Positions 54,060 to 63,745 of a stretch of 64,000 bases of DNA are shown here, piece by piece. Position numbers and translations under genes: made by a program. A model generated the notes under the pieces. The model saw nothing but the letters and a program-made list of their open reading frames with translations, made no database searches and was not told where the DNA came from. Every line of letters starts with the position of its first letter. The stretch's first letter is position 1. This DNA comes from Achatina immaculata (Eukaryota > Mollusca > Gastropoda > Stylommatophora > Achatinidae), in assembly GCA_009760885.1 (NCBI GenBank), contig CM019708.1, positions 13,503,931-13,567,930 on the forward strand. The letters run 5' to 3'.

Positions 54060-54450
54060 GGAATTTTGCAAATCGGTGTGGAAAACAAATACATCACAAC
54101 TAAAACAAAAATAGCAAATTACAAGACAATTTTCCTTCCAACTCTGTACTGTTGACATCAAACATGGACATTAACAGCCAAACACAGAAGTAAAATCATT
54201 CACAACAGAAATGAGTTGTTTAAAGAGAATACAAAATGTAACAGGAAGAGACCAGATAAGAAAAGACACCATCAAAGCAAGGGCTGGAATAATACCAGTA
54301 TTACATTACATTCAGAAGCATAAATAGACCCCAAATGGTCTGACCACGTTACACAGCTACCGCCAGACAGTTTACCACAGGAAACATTCATGCCAAGAAT
54401 TGTAGGAAACAGAGGAAGGGGACGAGGCCATCCACACAAAAGGTGAGGGG
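54060..54450 (+). mobile_element. LINE-H, C-terminal fragment
   Basis: The plus strand, in shifted frames, reads a LPTLYC-HQTWTLTAKHRSKI-like segment, HNRNELFKENTKCNRKRPDK, ITLHSEA, PKWSDHVTQLPPDSLPQETF and MPRIVGNRGRGRGHPHKR. It is parallel to the minus-strand copy at 27400-27790. A G12 run follows at 54448. Confidence 0.68.
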
Positions 54451-54529
54451 GGGGGGGGGAAGGGAGCAAATTAGAGAAATGTTAAATATCCCATTATATG
54501 AAGCAAATTACAGAACCTTGTCAAGACGT

Positions 54530-54850
54530 CTTTTTGTCCTCTCAATACTGAAAGGTAAATAAGGAAGATAAGACAAGCTTAAACCATCAAGACAAAAATG
54601 AGTACCATCATCTGGTGGCAACCTAGTGGACAACTCATGCTCAATGTTGAAAGGCGGATAAGGAAGAAGATAAGACAAGCTTAAACCATCAAGACAAAAA
54701 TGAGTACCATCATCTGGTTGGAACCTGATGGACAACTCATGCTCAGTATTGAAAGGCAGATAAGGAAGAAGATAAAACAAGCTTAAACTATCAAGACAAA
54801 AATGACTACCATCGTCTGGTGGAAACCTAGTGGACAACTCATGCTCAAAA
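54530..54850. repeat. About 102-bp tandem repeat, 3 copies
   Basis: Units contain GACAAGCTTAAACCATCAAG, ACAAAAATGAGTACCATCAT and GGACAACTCATGCTCA. The units differ by a few substitutions and a 3-bp indel. The minus-strand open frame over it is repeat-driven. Confidence 0.9.
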
Positions 54851-56695
54851 CTCCACAGTTAGAAAACAAGATCTGCAGGTTTCTTCAGACACTTAAATTT
54901 CTGCTACAAGATTTTGAGCCTGCATTGGTAAGTATTTTATCATCTCTTCTTGAGAAGGGCTCTGTTTTTAGCAAAATACTGATTAATGATTTTTGGTGTT
55001 CCCTATTTCTTGCATCTGTTTATTTGTTTCAACTGTTTCAACAATTTCTAAAAAATTAACCCCTCTGTTTTAACAGCTTCTGTTTACTTAAAAAAAAGGG
55101 CTTAGGGGAATACAAAACCTGATTTAAAATACACAGACATAAACTCCTTTACAATACACTGTAACAGTTATCTCTAGCAATCTTAAGAGTTACTAATTCT
55201 TACTCTCTTGTATGTTATTCTTAGGTACCAAAGTTTTTTCATGCCACAATATTGGAGTCAGTTTATTCTTGTGCATGTCTTACTCACATATGTACATAAC
55301 TGCTGCCCCACTGCCACAAATATGCCAGATTTTTAAAACAGTAAGTCTTTTTCCACATTTAAACATTCGTTCAAATGCAAATGGAAAAGAAGCAAAGTAT
55401 AGAAAGCTCTGGAAAAATCTGGCAAAATGTATATGCTAGATTTAATTATACATCTCCAGGCAAGTAATGGATCCAGGCTAATCCAAGAAAACAGCAAAAC
55501 AAAGCCAGCATTAAAAACACAAATGCAACTTGCAATACTTCCATGCATAACATGCAAGATGAATATTTCATGACTTCAGAAAAACTTCGGTCCTTGACCC
55601 CACGAAGAGTACAATGTCTTTAAACAATAATCTCTCTTTTTTTTTTTTCCATCTGTCATTTCATTTGTCATTGAAGACAGCTTTCTGTGGAAATACTGGC
55701 TGCATTTCTTTTCTTTCATTGCATCTTTACCGTTTCTCTTTCCTTCTCATAATCTTTTCTTTTACGGAACTGAACTGCACACTTTCATCTTCTATAACCT
55801 CATCATAAAAGTTATGAGGCAGCCATCATTATACTCATTTCTAAAATTCAGAAAATGTACTGTTTTGTAGATCATTCACAGAGTCTCAATGTATTTTCTA
55901 GAAAACATCCTCCGTGGACGTACGTCACTCTTATGCATGAGACAATGCTCAGGAGCAATTTCTTCTGTGGCGCGGAGAATATTTAAGGTCCCAGATAAAA
56001 TTCAGTCCCTGTGGACAAAGAAAAGTCTATAAACAGATGTTAAAAGAAATAGAACATTCTAAGACAGCTGTAAGAGTGGCCCCTTTTATCTTTTGAGTTG
56101 TAGAGCAAAATGGTGTATTGTATATCTCTGAGATACAAGATAGCCAGCTCAGCTGAGCCACTGTTCTCTAGCAACCAGATGGTTGCTGATTCAAGACAGA
56201 TATTCCTTCAATGTTTATATTTCTCTGTCATTCAAATTACTTTGTCTACAATTTGTTTGAAGCTAACCATAAAACACTGTGAACTTTACTATCTACAAGT
56301 TTCACTTTTTATAAAAAAAACACTGTGAACTATCACTTTACTATTCAGAAGTCTCATTGTTTATATTTTGTTTCTCGTCAAAGAACATAACACTTAGACA
56401 TTGTCTATAGAAATAACCATTCAATGTTTTGTTCAGCAATGTCTCTCATGGCTGATTCAATCAATATTTTATTTGTCTGTGAGCGACATTCACAACACAC
56501 AGAAAATCATTTGCAGGAATTGTATATTGTGCAGCCTTTCTTTAAATCATCAATAACCAGCTGAGAATATCAAATATGCAGAACATAAAAATGAAAATAA
56601 GGGCAGATAAGGTGAAAGTTTAAAACAATAGGCACAAATAATAAGTGTCAATCACTGGAAACTAATATACAACACTAATGTTGAAAACCTCCTAG
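54851..56695. other. No gene recognised
   Basis: AT-rich. Several short open frames lack any recognisable family. A stretch at 55880-56010 could look like a minus-strand exon (TGTCCACAG acceptor, then 19 codons to TGA) but matches nothing known to me. Confidence 0.45.
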
Positions 56696-56860
56696 ACTTA
56701 CCTGGAGATGAGAAATTATGACAGTGCTCAGAGACAAGGGATACACATGGAAGGAAGCAGAGAATAATTCCAAGAACAGGGATGACTGGAGAGCCTTTAT
56801 CCGTGGCCTATGCTCTCAAGGGAGTGAAAGGTGATGATGATGATGATGCTTGGTAGACTT
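56696..56860 (+). mobile_element. LINE-E 3' terminal fragment with (GAT)n tail
   Basis: Plus-strand GAGATGAGAAATTATGACAG, TGCTCAGAGACAAGGGATAC and GGAGAGCCTTTATCCGTGGC, then a GATGATGATGATG tail, mirror 5330-5510. Only the last ~150 bp of the element is present. Confidence 0.65.
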
Positions 56861-57787
56861 CTACAGATCAAACGACATTTCAAAGTGGCAAACATGCTAT
56901 TTCAGAAAATGAAGCAAAATATGCCCTAGACTCACATAAAAAAAGGAAAGAAAAAAAAACAAATGAGGAAGCTCTTGGAGAAGTTGCAGAATAGAAAGAA
57001 GGAAAATGAAAATCATCATGACGATACCTTCAAAATTCTTTTAATGTTCAATTAGCAGACAGAAGTTACAATATTTATATTCAATCACTGAAAAACTCAA
57101 GGAAAACAAAAGAAAAAGAAGGCAGAGAAGAAAAAATTATATGAATGACCTGAGCAAATGGAGCATGGAAAGAGAAACAACCAAAATGGTTTTAAAAAGC
57201 CAAAAGGATCTCATAGAATGCAGAACCATTACTTCCAAAGCATATCCTCACATGAAGAATTTGTTAGAACTTGTGATGTTAACTGTAAGCTTCTCATTCA
57301 CAGTAATTTATTAAGAAGCCTATCAGAAAGACTAGAAGGCACAAAGTTAACAACAAGACAAGATTCCAGTCTAGAAACTCATTCATTACAGACCTGACCT
57401 TCTAGGGCAGTTACTTTGACATGGATGCTTCTGCAGGAAGGTGCAAAGAGCTACCATAGCAAACATGAAAACCTGAAGACCACAGACTCTGACCTCTATA
57501 AATGCTCACAATGCTTTCTTCACCAGAACCATCCCAGGAGAACACTGTGGAGTACATTCTGCAATGTCCATGCTAGATATCAGGACAGTATAAGAGAACC
57601 CAAAGTAGTTCACATGAAAGGGTCTCAAAGAAAATTTGTGAAATCTTGTTGGAGACATTCAAGAAGAAAAGAAAGGATGACATGTCTCCAGTAAAGGTTT
57701 TAAAAATTCTTTCCTTTTTGACTGAGAGGATGATAATTCATTTTAATTTACTCACATACTTGATCATCAGTTGGTCCAGAAAATCAT
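56861..57787. other. Downstream of kinase gene; no clear feature
   Basis: This is probably 3' UTR and flank of the minus-strand kinase gene. A TTTATT (AATAAA on the minus strand) at 57307-57312 is a candidate polyadenylation signal. A plus-strand frame at 57416-57694 has weak LINE-like character but is not assigned. Confidence 0.4.
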
Positions 57788-57841
57788 CTAACATAGGGAA
57801 ACGCCCATTCTCCGTAGTGCTAGCATTGCGTTGATGGCTTT
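57788..57841 (-). CDS. MYLK: MLCK terminal exon: second half of calmodulin helix and stop
   Basis: Encodes KAINAMLALRRMGVSLC and TAG. The acceptor is AACTTTCAACAG. With the preceding exon the helix gives W at 1, I at 5, M at 8 and M at 14, the 1-5-8-14 calmodulin anchor spacing. No Ig-domain exon follows. Confidence 0.88.
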   Translation of the reverse strand, partial: KAINAMLALRRMGVSLC

Positions 57842-59383
57842 CTGTTGAAAGTTTACAAATATTGTTGCCTGTGTCTGAAAATCTTTTAAATCTTGATATG
57901 TGTGTCTGGGTGTGAGTTTGTGTCTATATATGAGGCGTATATTTTTCTGTTAATGCAAATGTAATAAATAATGAAATCATATAAAGAACGTCTTATGAAC
58001 GATTTTTTTAAATAAACTGATCTGTCAATCAGTCAGTCAGTCATTTGCATGTGTCTTGCGGAACTTTGGTCTCCCTAACAGCTCTCCCGTAGGCCTCTCA
58101 GTTGTAAGCAAGATGCCCTGCTGCTGATGCACCCATTCGCAGATCATAAACGATGTCTTGCATTCATCTTCACCTTGGTCTTCCTCTCTTTTCTTTTTTT
58201 CACATTATATACTGCTTCGAAGACTGTCTTCTCTAAAGTCTCATGACGTTTAATATGTCCAAAATATTTCAGTTTTCTCTGTTTAATCTTCTTTACTAGC
58301 CAACCTTCTTCAATATTAAGTTCTTGTGGTATAGATATATTTGTTCTTTTTTTTTTGTGTGTCCATGATATTTGAAGAACTCTTCTGTAGCATTTACATT
58401 CAAAGGCGTTTATGTGTTTCTCAGTTGTTCTGTTAAGTGTCCAGGTCAACAAGGCATATGTTGCCGATCTGCGCTTTCGTTTATTTCATCTTATTTACGT
58501 CAAAACATAAACAAAATAAATCGAAACAAAACAAAAGAACCAACCTGCCACTTCCTCCTATAGACAAACTTTCGAAGTCGCTTCTTGGACAGCGATCTTT
58601 CTGGTAAGCGACTCTCTCGCTTCACTGACCTCTGTAATGTGAAAGGAGTATTCATAAATCAGGTTTTTTTTAATGCGTAAACATTCTTTATGTTGCAACG
58701 AATTTGTTGTAAAAAAAAAATACATTTATAAAACGACTTATCAACTTCAGGAACAGACAATCAAAATTGTCTTGATGTTGTATAAGAAAACAGGAGTTAT
58801 AGAACTTGACAATAATTCGTCAAACGAGACAGAGGAAAAATATCCGAACAAACTGTCAAAGTGGCACATGAAAAGAAAGACAAGTGACTTGATTAGAAAT
58901 AACTACGTACTGCTAAAAATCTATTTAAAAAAAAGCTCGCTAACGTCTGGTGACACCATGTAATGTGCCTCTTTTTTGTTTCAGAAAAATGAATCATAGT
59001 TTGTATTTTTCCAACAGATTTTCTGCGCGTCACAAAAGAACTCATCCTTTATATTCATAGTGACGGAAGATAAACTATTTTGCAAAATGTACTACTTTTG
59101 TACATTAGAACTCACTCTAAGCCACTGGTGTTCCAAACAGTCTGTCGCTTTTATCCTTTTCCTGCAAAGAAAATAAGATACGGTAAATCTGACGTTTTCA
59201 TAATAAAATGATACACTGATAATGAATGCAATAACATGTAAATTTATGTGTATGAGAGAGACAGAAAGGGAGAGAAAGAGAGACAGAGAGAGAGAAAGAA
59301 AGGAAGAGAGAGAAAGAGAAAGAGAGAGAGAGACAGAAAGAGAAAGAAAGAGAGACAGAAAGAAAGACAGAAAGAGAGAGCGG

Positions 59384-59434
<51 letters not shown>

Positions 59435-60154
59435 AAGGAAAAAGAAAAGTTAGAAGGAGTTCTACGTACTTAACTATTTCTTCCCATTTTAGCACAAGCA
59501 GTCAGAAAAGCTAAATAATTGCGCCTAAACTGACTGCGTAGGGAGCTTTTTCGTTGACATTTCCCGAATACAGCGCAAAGTGTGATGTTTGTTAGTGATA
59601 ATATTAAATGTTATACACGATGATGTTATAAATGATGGTGTCTGTTCTGGTGATGACATTTAATGGTGTATGTAAGTGGAACTTGTGGTAGAGACAATGC
59701 CTTTTTTAAAACGTGATGATGATGATAACGATGACGATGATGACGACGAGGACGACGAAAACGACGAGGACGATGATGATGATGATGATGATGATGCATA
59801 CATACGTCAAAACTAATGAGCAGTTACCTTGGATCTTTGACTAGAAGTTTTGTGATAAAATCCTTGGCCTCCATTGAGATGTTCTCAAACTCTTCCGCGT
59901 TGAAATCCCATCTTGCCATAGTCACATTGGACAGTGTTTCCGCTTCCGTTTCTCCCATGAAAGGCGAGAGACCGGATAATCTGTGCAGAGATGCAGACAC
60001 TTGCAAATCGGATATTCAGAAAGTATTATACTTGTTTCTGTTCATTGCATACTTGGTATAAATAAATACCCGAACTTATGAAATGAAATTTAGTCTATTT
60101 CTGTTATGCATGTGTTTTTTAAAAATCTACTACTACTACTACTACTACTACTAT

Positions 60155-60209
<55 letters not shown>

Positions 60210-60592
60210 GCTGCTGCTGCTACTACTGCTATTATTACTACTGCTACTACTATTGCTGCTGCTACTGCTATTATTACTACTACTACTGCTATTATTACTA
60301 CTACTACTGCTATTACTACTACTACTACTGCTATTGCTGCTGCTGCTACTACTACTAAATACTACTACTACTGCTACAATTACTACTACTGCTGCTACTA
60401 CTACTACTATTACTACTACTACTGTTACTACTATTACTACTACTACTACTGCTGCTATTACTACTACTACTACTATTACTACTACTACTACTGCTGCTAT
60501 TACTACTACTACTACTATTACTACTACTACTACTGTTGCTATTACTACTACTACTACTGCTATTACTACTACTACTACTACTACTACTACTG

Positions 60593-60623
<31 letters not shown>

Positions 60624-62997
60624 TACTATTACTACTGCTACTACTACTACTACTACTACTACTATTACTACTGAGAGTTCGAAAGTAAAATTTGAAGGGC
60701 GTTATTGTAGTGTTTTGAGATGTTGGAAGCGAATGTTGGAAAAAAATCTGTTACACTATTAATATCAGGTAAAAAAATCTTATGACTCAATGTAAAACTT
60801 AGCCCCATCATGCCAACTGAGACACCTGGGCTTTTGTTGCTATTGGCCATATCTACTTCAGCTTGTCAGCACGTGTCTGGCGGTTTTTCATTAAATTATA
60901 GTACAATACAGCCGTTGTATTGAAAGATACAGGCAGAATCAAACACCATATCATGAGACTTACAGAACATAGCATATGACTCCAACGCTCCACATATCCG
61001 TGGCCGGACAAATGGGATCAAAGTTCACGACCTCTGGAGCAACGAACTCTGGTGTCCCAAAGAGAACTCTCATGTCATCTTTGGGGCTGTACTTCCGGGC
61101 CAGGCCGAAGTCGATGATTTTTATTCTGTTTCCTTCTCTTGTCAGGCACAGAATGTTTTCAGGCTGGGGGATACAGAGGTCAGTATGGTTACAGAGGTCA
61201 GCTTGGATACAGAGGTCAGTATGGTTACAGAGGTCAGCTTGGATACAGAAGTCAGTATGGTTACAGAGGTTAGCTTGGATACAGAAGTCAGTATGGTTAC
61301 AGAGGTCTGTATGGTTACAGAGATCAGCATGGATACAGAGGTCAGTATGGTTACAGAGGTCAGCATGGATACAGAGGTCAGTATGGTTACAGAGGTCAGT
61401 ATGGTTACAGAGGTCAGCTTGGATACAGAGGTCAAAATGGATACAGAGGTCAGTATGGTTACAGAGGTCAACATGGATACAGAGGTCAGTATGGTTACAG
61501 AAGTCAGCATGGATACAGAGGTCAGCATGGATACAGAGGTCAGTGTGGATACAGAGGTCAGTATGGTTACAGAAGTCAGCATGGATACAGAGGTCAGCAT
61601 GGATACAGAGGTTAGCTTTGATACAGAGGTCAGCGTGGATACACAGGTCAGCGTGGATACAGAGGTAAGCATGGATACAGAGGTCAGCATAGATACAGAG
61701 GTTAGCTCTGATACAGAGGTCAGCGTGGATACATAGGTCAGCATGGGTACAGAGGTCAGCATGGATATATTAACTTACAATACACTATTCTACGTCTGTG
61801 AGTAATATAACTAATATCTTAGCGGGTATAAACAAAAAAAAAAGACTTTCGCCCCACTATATGGCAGTTACTTCTACTAAGATTATATTTATAACCTTAA
61901 AAAACTCAATCTCCTTGTTCGTGTTCTTGTTCTCAGGAACTGTGAACAGGATGTTCTTTGCAGTCGATTCGGTGAAGGGTCGAAGCACAAGCACCGCGCT
62001 GAACTGGAAGTGAGTTCCGGCGGCGCCAATTTGGGGACCCAGATTGATGGAAAGAGGCGGGAAAAGATGCAATTCTCTGCGGACTGTACCCCTATTTGGA
62101 CCATTCTGAACCCTGCCCCGCTGAGACTGTTACTGGGAGCACTAACGGACAGGTGAGACAAAGTCTTGGCCACCAATGACTCGCTGAGCCTGACAAGCTG
62201 TCTTCACAAACTAACAGACAAAAACCACTAATGCGGTACGCTTGCCGTTTGCCAAAAATACAGGGACTCCCCGAGTTACGGACGAGTTCCGTTCCTAAGT
62301 CTGTTCGTAAGTCGAATTTGTACGTAAGTCAGAACAGTTAGGTGTGGTTCATAACTAACGTCAGATTTATAGTGTATAGTGTACCCTTCTATGCATAAAA
62401 GAAAGAAACATTAAAGGAGCCGACAAACTGCTGTAGACGCGCCTTGTTTTGATGCGCGCCGAAAAATAGCGCTTCGGTTTATTATTATGAACCATTGTTT
62501 GTAACTCGAATTTTTAATATAATAGGGTTTATGTGAGGTCATTCGTAACTATGGGTTGTGCGTAAGTTGGTAGTTCGTAAATCAGGGACTGCCTGTATAA
62601 TGAACAGTTTCATGTCTCGTAATGACACTCAATAACATACACAGTGCCATTTATGTATATCTAGCGCCAGTACGTGTCTACGAGGTCTTCGTATGCTGTT
62701 GGGCTTGCACTGTTATTTCTTCTTCTTCTTCTTCTTCTTCTGGCTCTCTGATACGAAGCTCATTTCTTCTTACACCTTATTTTCCACAAACTGCATTTCC
62801 GATACTGACCTCAAAATCTTCACGGCATCGGCCGCATAGAACATAAGTTTGCAATTCCTGGGATATGAAAGAAGAAGAAGTGCAATTCTAGGGATATGAA
62901 AGAAGAAGAAGTGCAATTCTAGGGATATGAAAGAAGAAGAAGAAAGAAAGAAAGAAGAAGAAGAATGAAGAAGAAGAAGAAGAATGAAGACGAAGAA

Positions 62998-63030
<33 letters not shown>

Positions 63031-63250
63031 AAAGAAGAAGAAGAATTAGTACCCTCTCGAAGACTAAATTATCGGTTGATAGACAGCTTCAGTGTGCTAG
63101 AAGCTTACCTTCATATCCAAGTGTAAGATGCTCTCCGAGTGCATGAAGGCCACACCATCACAGATCTGCCTCATGAACATCACACAAGCCTTCTCGGTGA
63201 GGATAAAGTCATCATTGATGACCCTTTCAAACAGCTCACCACCGCTCACG
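57788..63250 (-). CDS. MYLK: Myosin light chain kinase, C-lobe to C-terminus (6 exons, 5' partial)
   Basis: A Ca2+/calmodulin-dependent Ser/Thr kinase that phosphorylates myosin regulatory light chain and promotes contraction or cytoskeletal tension. Minus-strand exons are 63250-63109, 61163-60964, 59980-59828, 59161-59116, 58631-58545 and 57841-57788; all phases join. Visible are VSGGELFERV, HLDMKPEN (catalytic loop with HLD as in MLCK/titin kinases), IIDFGLAR (Mg-binding DFG), GTPEFVAPEVV (APE), DMWSVGVICYVLLSGLSPFM, then the calmodulin helix KKRLRKFVYRRKWQ-KAINAM. The stop follows LALRRMGVSLC, so no C-terminal Ig (telokin) is encoded. The N-lobe, including the ATP lysine, lies beyond 64000. 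The match is from family knowledge; paralogue status is untested. Confidence 0.9.
58020..58480 (-). mobile_element. LINE-A 3' fragment inside MLCK intron
   Basis: The minus strand reads LTWTLNRTTEKHINAFECKC, YRRVLQISWT, IPQELNIEEGWLVKKIKQRK, KYFGHIKRHETLEKTVFE and the QDIV/HLAYN end in other frames. The 3' end abuts (CAGT)n at 58028-58043. It shares the transcription strand with the kinase gene. Confidence 0.85.
58545..58631 (-). CDS. MYLK: MLCK exon: autoinhibitory linker and first half of calmodulin helix
   Basis: Encodes RSVKRESRLPERSLSKKRLR then KFVYRRKWQ (29 codons, phase 0 at both ends). The LSKKRLRKFVYRRKW stretch corresponds to vertebrate LSKDRMKKYMARRKW, the pseudosubstrate/calmodulin-binding segment. 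The anchor Trp is the second-last residue. The donor CAG|GTTGGT is non-ideal but usable. Confidence 0.92.
58632..59115. other. MLCK intron (between calmodulin exon and kinase-end exon)
   Basis: Unique AT-rich sequence. Short open frames show no family resemblance. Confidence 0.7.
59116..59161 (-). CDS. MYLK: MLCK micro-exon: end of kinase domain
   Basis: A 46-bp exon encodes KRIKATDCLEHQWLR. The first base completes the Arg of KDPR, reconstituting the DPRKRIKATDCLEHQWL motif that closes the kinase domain (the conserved W-L of the final helix). The acceptor is TTTTCTTTGCAG and the donor is AGA|GTGAGT. Confidence 0.92.
59255..59430. repeat. (GA)n-rich microsatellite in MLCK intron
   Basis: GAGA and GAAAGA units about 175 bp long. 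Lysine/arginine- or serine/leucine-rich open frames across it are artefacts. Confidence 0.95.
59710..59796. repeat. (GAT/GAC)n microsatellite
   Basis: GATGATGATAACGATGACGA followed by GACGACGAGG and (GAT)n, 30 bp downstream of an MLCK exon in genome coordinates. Confidence 0.93.
59828..59980 (-). CDS. MYLK: MLCK exon: alphaF-alphaH
   Basis: One base completes Leu, then LSGLSPFMGETEAETLSNVT, MARWDFNAEEFENISMEAKD, FITKLLVKDP plus two bases. The GLSPFMG and WDF...AKDFI pattern is diagnostic of MLCK/titin-like kinases. The acceptor is CATCTCTGCACAG and the donor is AG|GTAACT. Confidence 0.95.
60127..60672. repeat. (CTA/CTG/ATT)n trinucleotide array filling over half an MLCK intron
   Basis: About 545 bp of (CTA)n with CTG and ATT variants occupies an intron of 983 bp. 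Leucine, threonine, tyrosine or serine/valine homopolymer-like open frames in all registers are artefacts. Confidence 0.97.
60964..61163 (-). CDS. MYLK: MLCK exon: DFG to APE and alphaF
   Basis: Encodes PENILCLTREGNRIKIIDFG, LARKYSPKDDMRVLFGTPEF, VAPEVVNFDPICPATDMWSV, GVICYV plus two bases. It holds the DFG and APE motifs and the D of alphaF. The acceptor TGTATCCCCCAG is formed from the last unit of an 18-bp minisatellite. The donor is CT|GTAAGT. Confidence 0.95.
61169..61768. repeat. 18-bp minisatellite, about 33 copies, touching an MLCK exon acceptor
   Basis: The unit is GGATACAGAGGTCAGCAT, with TATGGTTA, TTTGGA, GTGTGGA variants. The first unit starts 5-8 bp from the exon boundary at 61163. 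On the transcribed strand each unit reads ATGCTGACCTCTGTATCC, that is, a CTGAC branch-point-like motif followed by pyrimidines. Multi-frame open reading across the array is a consequence of the period. Confidence 0.97.
62261..62595. mobile_element. pogo/Tigger-like MITE
   Basis: A 335-bp element sits between TA dinucleotides (62259-60 and 62596-97). The left end is CAGGGACTCCCCGAGTTACG. The right end, reverse complemented, is CAGGCAGTCCCTGATTTACG. Subterminal GTAAGTCGAATTTGTACGTA-like sequence is also partly mirrored. CAGG termini with TA duplication fit the pogo/Tigger group of Tc1/mariner elements. It is non-coding and lies in the MLCK intron. Confidence 0.75.
62715..63045. repeat. (TTC)n, 31-bp repeat and (GAA)n array
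   Basis: (TTC)n at 62718-62741. Three copies of a unit with TGCAATTCTAGGGATATGAA AGAAGAAGAAG lie at 62849-62942, then (GAA)/(GAAA)n to about 63043. The opposing TTC and GAA tracts could pair. Confidence 0.92.
63109..63250 (-). CDS. MYLK: MLCK exon: hinge/alphaD to catalytic loop
   Basis: Encodes VSGGELFERVINDDFILTEK, then ACVMFMRQICDGVAFMHSES, ILHLDMK. The acceptor is TACTCGTCTGGTTAG with one leading base completing a codon. The donor is AAG|GTAAGC. The exon ends inside the catalytic loop, between HLDMK and PEN. Confidence 0.92.
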
Positions 63251-63745
63251 CTAACCAGACGAGTAACAAAACATTCAAATCACTTCAAAGAATCCAAATC
63301 AGAAATTCTCTTTACCCAAAGATATATTCTTGTTTATCGTTTAAAACTTAAACCGGTAAACGTTACATAATGAAAAAAAGGGGAGAGAAAACACAAAATT
63401 TCAGAATTTCCATCAAGCAATGCAAAGGGGCACTCGGCACATTCTGCTGAGGAAAAAAACTGCACCCAAATACGGAGACTGTCTGGCTAGACAATAGATA
63501 CAATAAGATTCATTGATTAAAAGGCTGTCACTGGGTGACATTAAAACTAACAAAGAGAATATCGCGTACAAGTCAGTCGTATAAAATATGGGACTTGGGG
63601 AGAGCAACAGCAATGTCTGATTTTAAAATAAGAAGAGAAGAAAAAAGAAAAATAATGAGGATATTTAACATTTCTCTAACACTGATTTAACTGCAAGGCA
63701 AAACTTTCACTTTCACAACTACTGTCGATAAAATCATAAGACAGT
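63251..63745. other. MLCK intron, 5' side, unique
   Basis: No upstream kinase exon is recognised between the 63250 exon and the right-edge array, so the N-lobe exons must lie outside the window. Confidence 0.65.

Noticed and set aside
55930..56010. Possible minus-strand terminal exon (TGTCCACAG acceptor, 19 codons, TGA)
   Set aside because: The kinase gene already ends at 57788 with a fitting calmodulin helix; this peptide matches nothing.
60090..60762. Long Leu/Thr/Tyr/Ser/Val-rich open frames
   Set aside because: Direct translation of the (CTA)n trinucleotide array within a kinase intron.
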